Positions 63,125 to 64,000 of a stretch of DNA of 64,000 nucleotides are shown piece by piece. Source of the DNA: Tsukamurella pseudospumae (lineage in GTDB: Bacteria > Actinomycetota > Actinomycetes > Mycobacteriales > Mycobacteriaceae); the NCBI RefSeq assembly GCF_001575205.1, contig NZ_LSRE01000034.1, positions 62,001-126,000 of the forward strand, written 5' to 3'. The notes beneath the pieces were generated by a model. That model was not told where the DNA came from, ran no database searches, and saw only the letters and a list, made by a program, of their open reading frames with translations. The translations under genes were made by a program, and so were the position numbers. The number at the start of each line of letters is the position of its first letter. Position 1 is the first letter of the stretch.

Positions 63125-63943
63125 TCAGAGGGGGACGACCTCGCTGCCCGCCACCTCGTCGGCGCGCAGCGTGACGTCGAGGGCGGCGATGCGGCCGTCG
63201 GCGGTGAAGGTCACGTCCCCGAGCAGCAGGTAGCCGGGCGCACCGGGCAGCCGCACGGTGTACCCGAGGAGGCCGTCCACCAGCGCGACGAGCGCCGTCT
63301 TCGCCTTGAACAGGAAGGCCTCCGCGATCGCGGGCGCGCCCGACAGCACCGTCGAGGGGGCGTCGTCGGCGTGGGTCCGGAACACGGCGTCCGGGTCCAA
63401 CAGGTCGACGAGCGCGGTGAAGTCCCCGTCGCGCGATGCCGCGAGGAAGGCGCGGACGGCGTCGGCGCGGGCGGCGTCGGGCCGGGGAGCGCCGGCCACC
63501 CGGCGGCGCGCCCGGCTGGCCAGCTGGCGGGTTCCCGCCGGGCTCTTGCCGAGGACCGCCGCGACATCGTCGAAGGGCACGGCGAACACGTCGTGCAGGA
63601 CGAAGGCGACCCGCTCGGCGGGAGCGAGGTCGTCGAGGACGGCGCCCAGAGCGGCGCCGACGGACTCCGCGAGTTCCGCCTGCGCGTCCGGCCCGAGCGC
63701 GGGATCCGCCGGCTCGACGTCGTCGAGCGGTGCCGTGTCGCGACGGGCCCGCAGGCGGTCGAGGCAGATCCGGGAGACCACGGTGGTCAGCCACGCTGTC
63801 GGGTTGTCGACGGTGCCCTCGGCGCGGTCTGTCCTCAGCCACGCCTCCTGCACGGCGTCCTCGGCGTCGGCGGCCGAGCCGAGCATCCGGGTGGCCACCG
63901 CCAGGAGCCTCGGTCGTGCGGTTTCGAAGTCGTCGGCGTCCAT
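63125..63943 (-). CDS. ECF sigma factor with SnoaL-like C-terminal domain (ECF41/SigJ type)
   Basis: A 272-residue sigma-70 family factor. Region 2 is RPRLLAVATRMLGSAADAEDAVQEAWLRTDR with TAWLTTVVSRICLDRLRARR, and region 4 is LAPAERVAFVLHDVFAVPFDDVAAVLGKSPAGTRQLASRARRRV. A SnoaL-like domain of about 100 residues follows (AFLAASRDGDFTALVDLLDPDAVFRTHAD), which controls activity in the ECF41 group instead of an anti-sigma factor. Such factors usually drive an adjacent carboxymuconolactone-decarboxylase or oxidoreductase gene, which would lie beyond the window. The ATG at 63943 has GAAGGA upstream. Confidence 0.9.
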   Translation of the reverse strand: MDADDFETARPRLLAVATRMLGSAADAEDAVQEAWLRTDRAEGTVDNPTAWLTTVVSRICLDRLRARRDTAPLDDVEPADPALGPDAQAELAESVGAALGAVLDDLAPAERVAFVLHDVFAVPFDDVAAVLGKSPAGTRQLASRARRRVAGAPRPDAARADAVRAFLAASRDGDFTALVDLLDPDAVFRTHADDAPSTVLSGAPAIAEAFLFKAKTALVALVDGLLGYTVRLPGAPGYLLLGDVTFTADGRIAALDVTLRADEVAGSEVVPL

Positions 63944-63982
63944 CTGTCACATCCTTCGTAGTCGGTTCGTCATGAGGGTGAC

Positions 63983-63996
63983 GGGGCGATCGCCCC
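63983..63996. promoter_or_regulatory. GGGGCGATCGCCCC palindrome upstream of the sigma gene
   Basis: A perfect 14-bp palindrome 40 bases before the sigma-factor start, at the window edge. It could be a hairpin ending a gene outside the window or an operator. Confidence 0.35.
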
Positions 63997-64000
63997 GATT

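Overview
This is a high-GC (about 70% by eye) actinobacterial chromosome segment. It comes from a mycolic-acid-containing Mycobacteriales member, most likely Tsukamurella or a close relative; the genus is inference, because no rRNA or other species marker is present. The signs are an Emb-type arabinosyltransferase, a clgR-pspA-pspM envelope-stress cluster, mycobacterial-type LexA boxes and PafBC-type damage promoters, many leaderless TANNNT promoters, and gene order close to the M. tuberculosis thyA-dfrA-dapA-rnj ... ftsK ... argA-pgsA-clgR-pspA ... recA-recX ... miaB ... miaA-dapF-hflX ... lexA-nrdR block. The gluABCD importer next to recAX recalls Corynebacterium. RecA carries no intein. No rRNA, tRNA, insertion sequence, prophage or CRISPR array was seen.

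Layout. 1-4.3 kb: the tail of an upstream gene, thyA-dfrA (dTMP and tetrahydrofolate), dapA (lysine/DAP) and rnj (RNase J). 4.35-7.86 kb, minus strand: six tandem paralogous exported two-cysteine proteins, each overlapping the next by 1 or 4 bases and driven by one leaderless promoter; this is the most unusual block. 7.9-14.9 kb: a DinB-like protein, ftsK, a yybP-ykoY-type Mn leader with terC, an AbiEi-like/nuclease-like fusion protein, a PrmC-like methyltransferase and a PPOX/FDOR protein. 15-21.5 kb: a membrane protein, argA, pgsA, cinA, then the envelope-stress genes clgR, pspA, pspM and a 56-residue membrane protein, followed by a glycosyltransferase and a DUF3046 gene whose 3' end is multiplied in a 63-bp tandem repeat. 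21.5-31.8 kb: an isolated arabinosyltransferase, a giant fused indolepyruvate ferredoxin oxidoreductase, a membrane/beta-propeller protein, and a DUF2000 gene divergent from an AraC regulator.

31.8-40 kb: recA-recX with LexA- and PafBC-type promoters, a low-GC pair (small helical protein plus DUF3558 lipoprotein), a leaderless 18-codon ORF before a VOC protein, and a minus-strand glutamate-type ABC importer (gluABCD) with a second binding protein. 40-48.5 kb: tRNA modification and cell-wall genes (miaB, miaA, dapF, hflX) with a DUF349 protein and membrane proteins. 48.5-53.4 kb: a TetR regulator divergent from two coupled acyl-CoA dehydrogenases, and a LysR regulator divergent from an EamA exporter. 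53.4-64 kb: the lexA / LysM-protein divergon, nrdR, hrpA divergent from a class III aminotransferase through overlapping mirror-image -10 boxes, a DUF485-acetate symporter pair, and an ECF sigma factor.

Window-wide, about nineteen genes have a TANNNT box 6-8 bases before the start codon (predicted leaderless mRNAs), and the 8-mer GACGGTGC/GCACCGTC occurs about ten times more often than base composition predicts.
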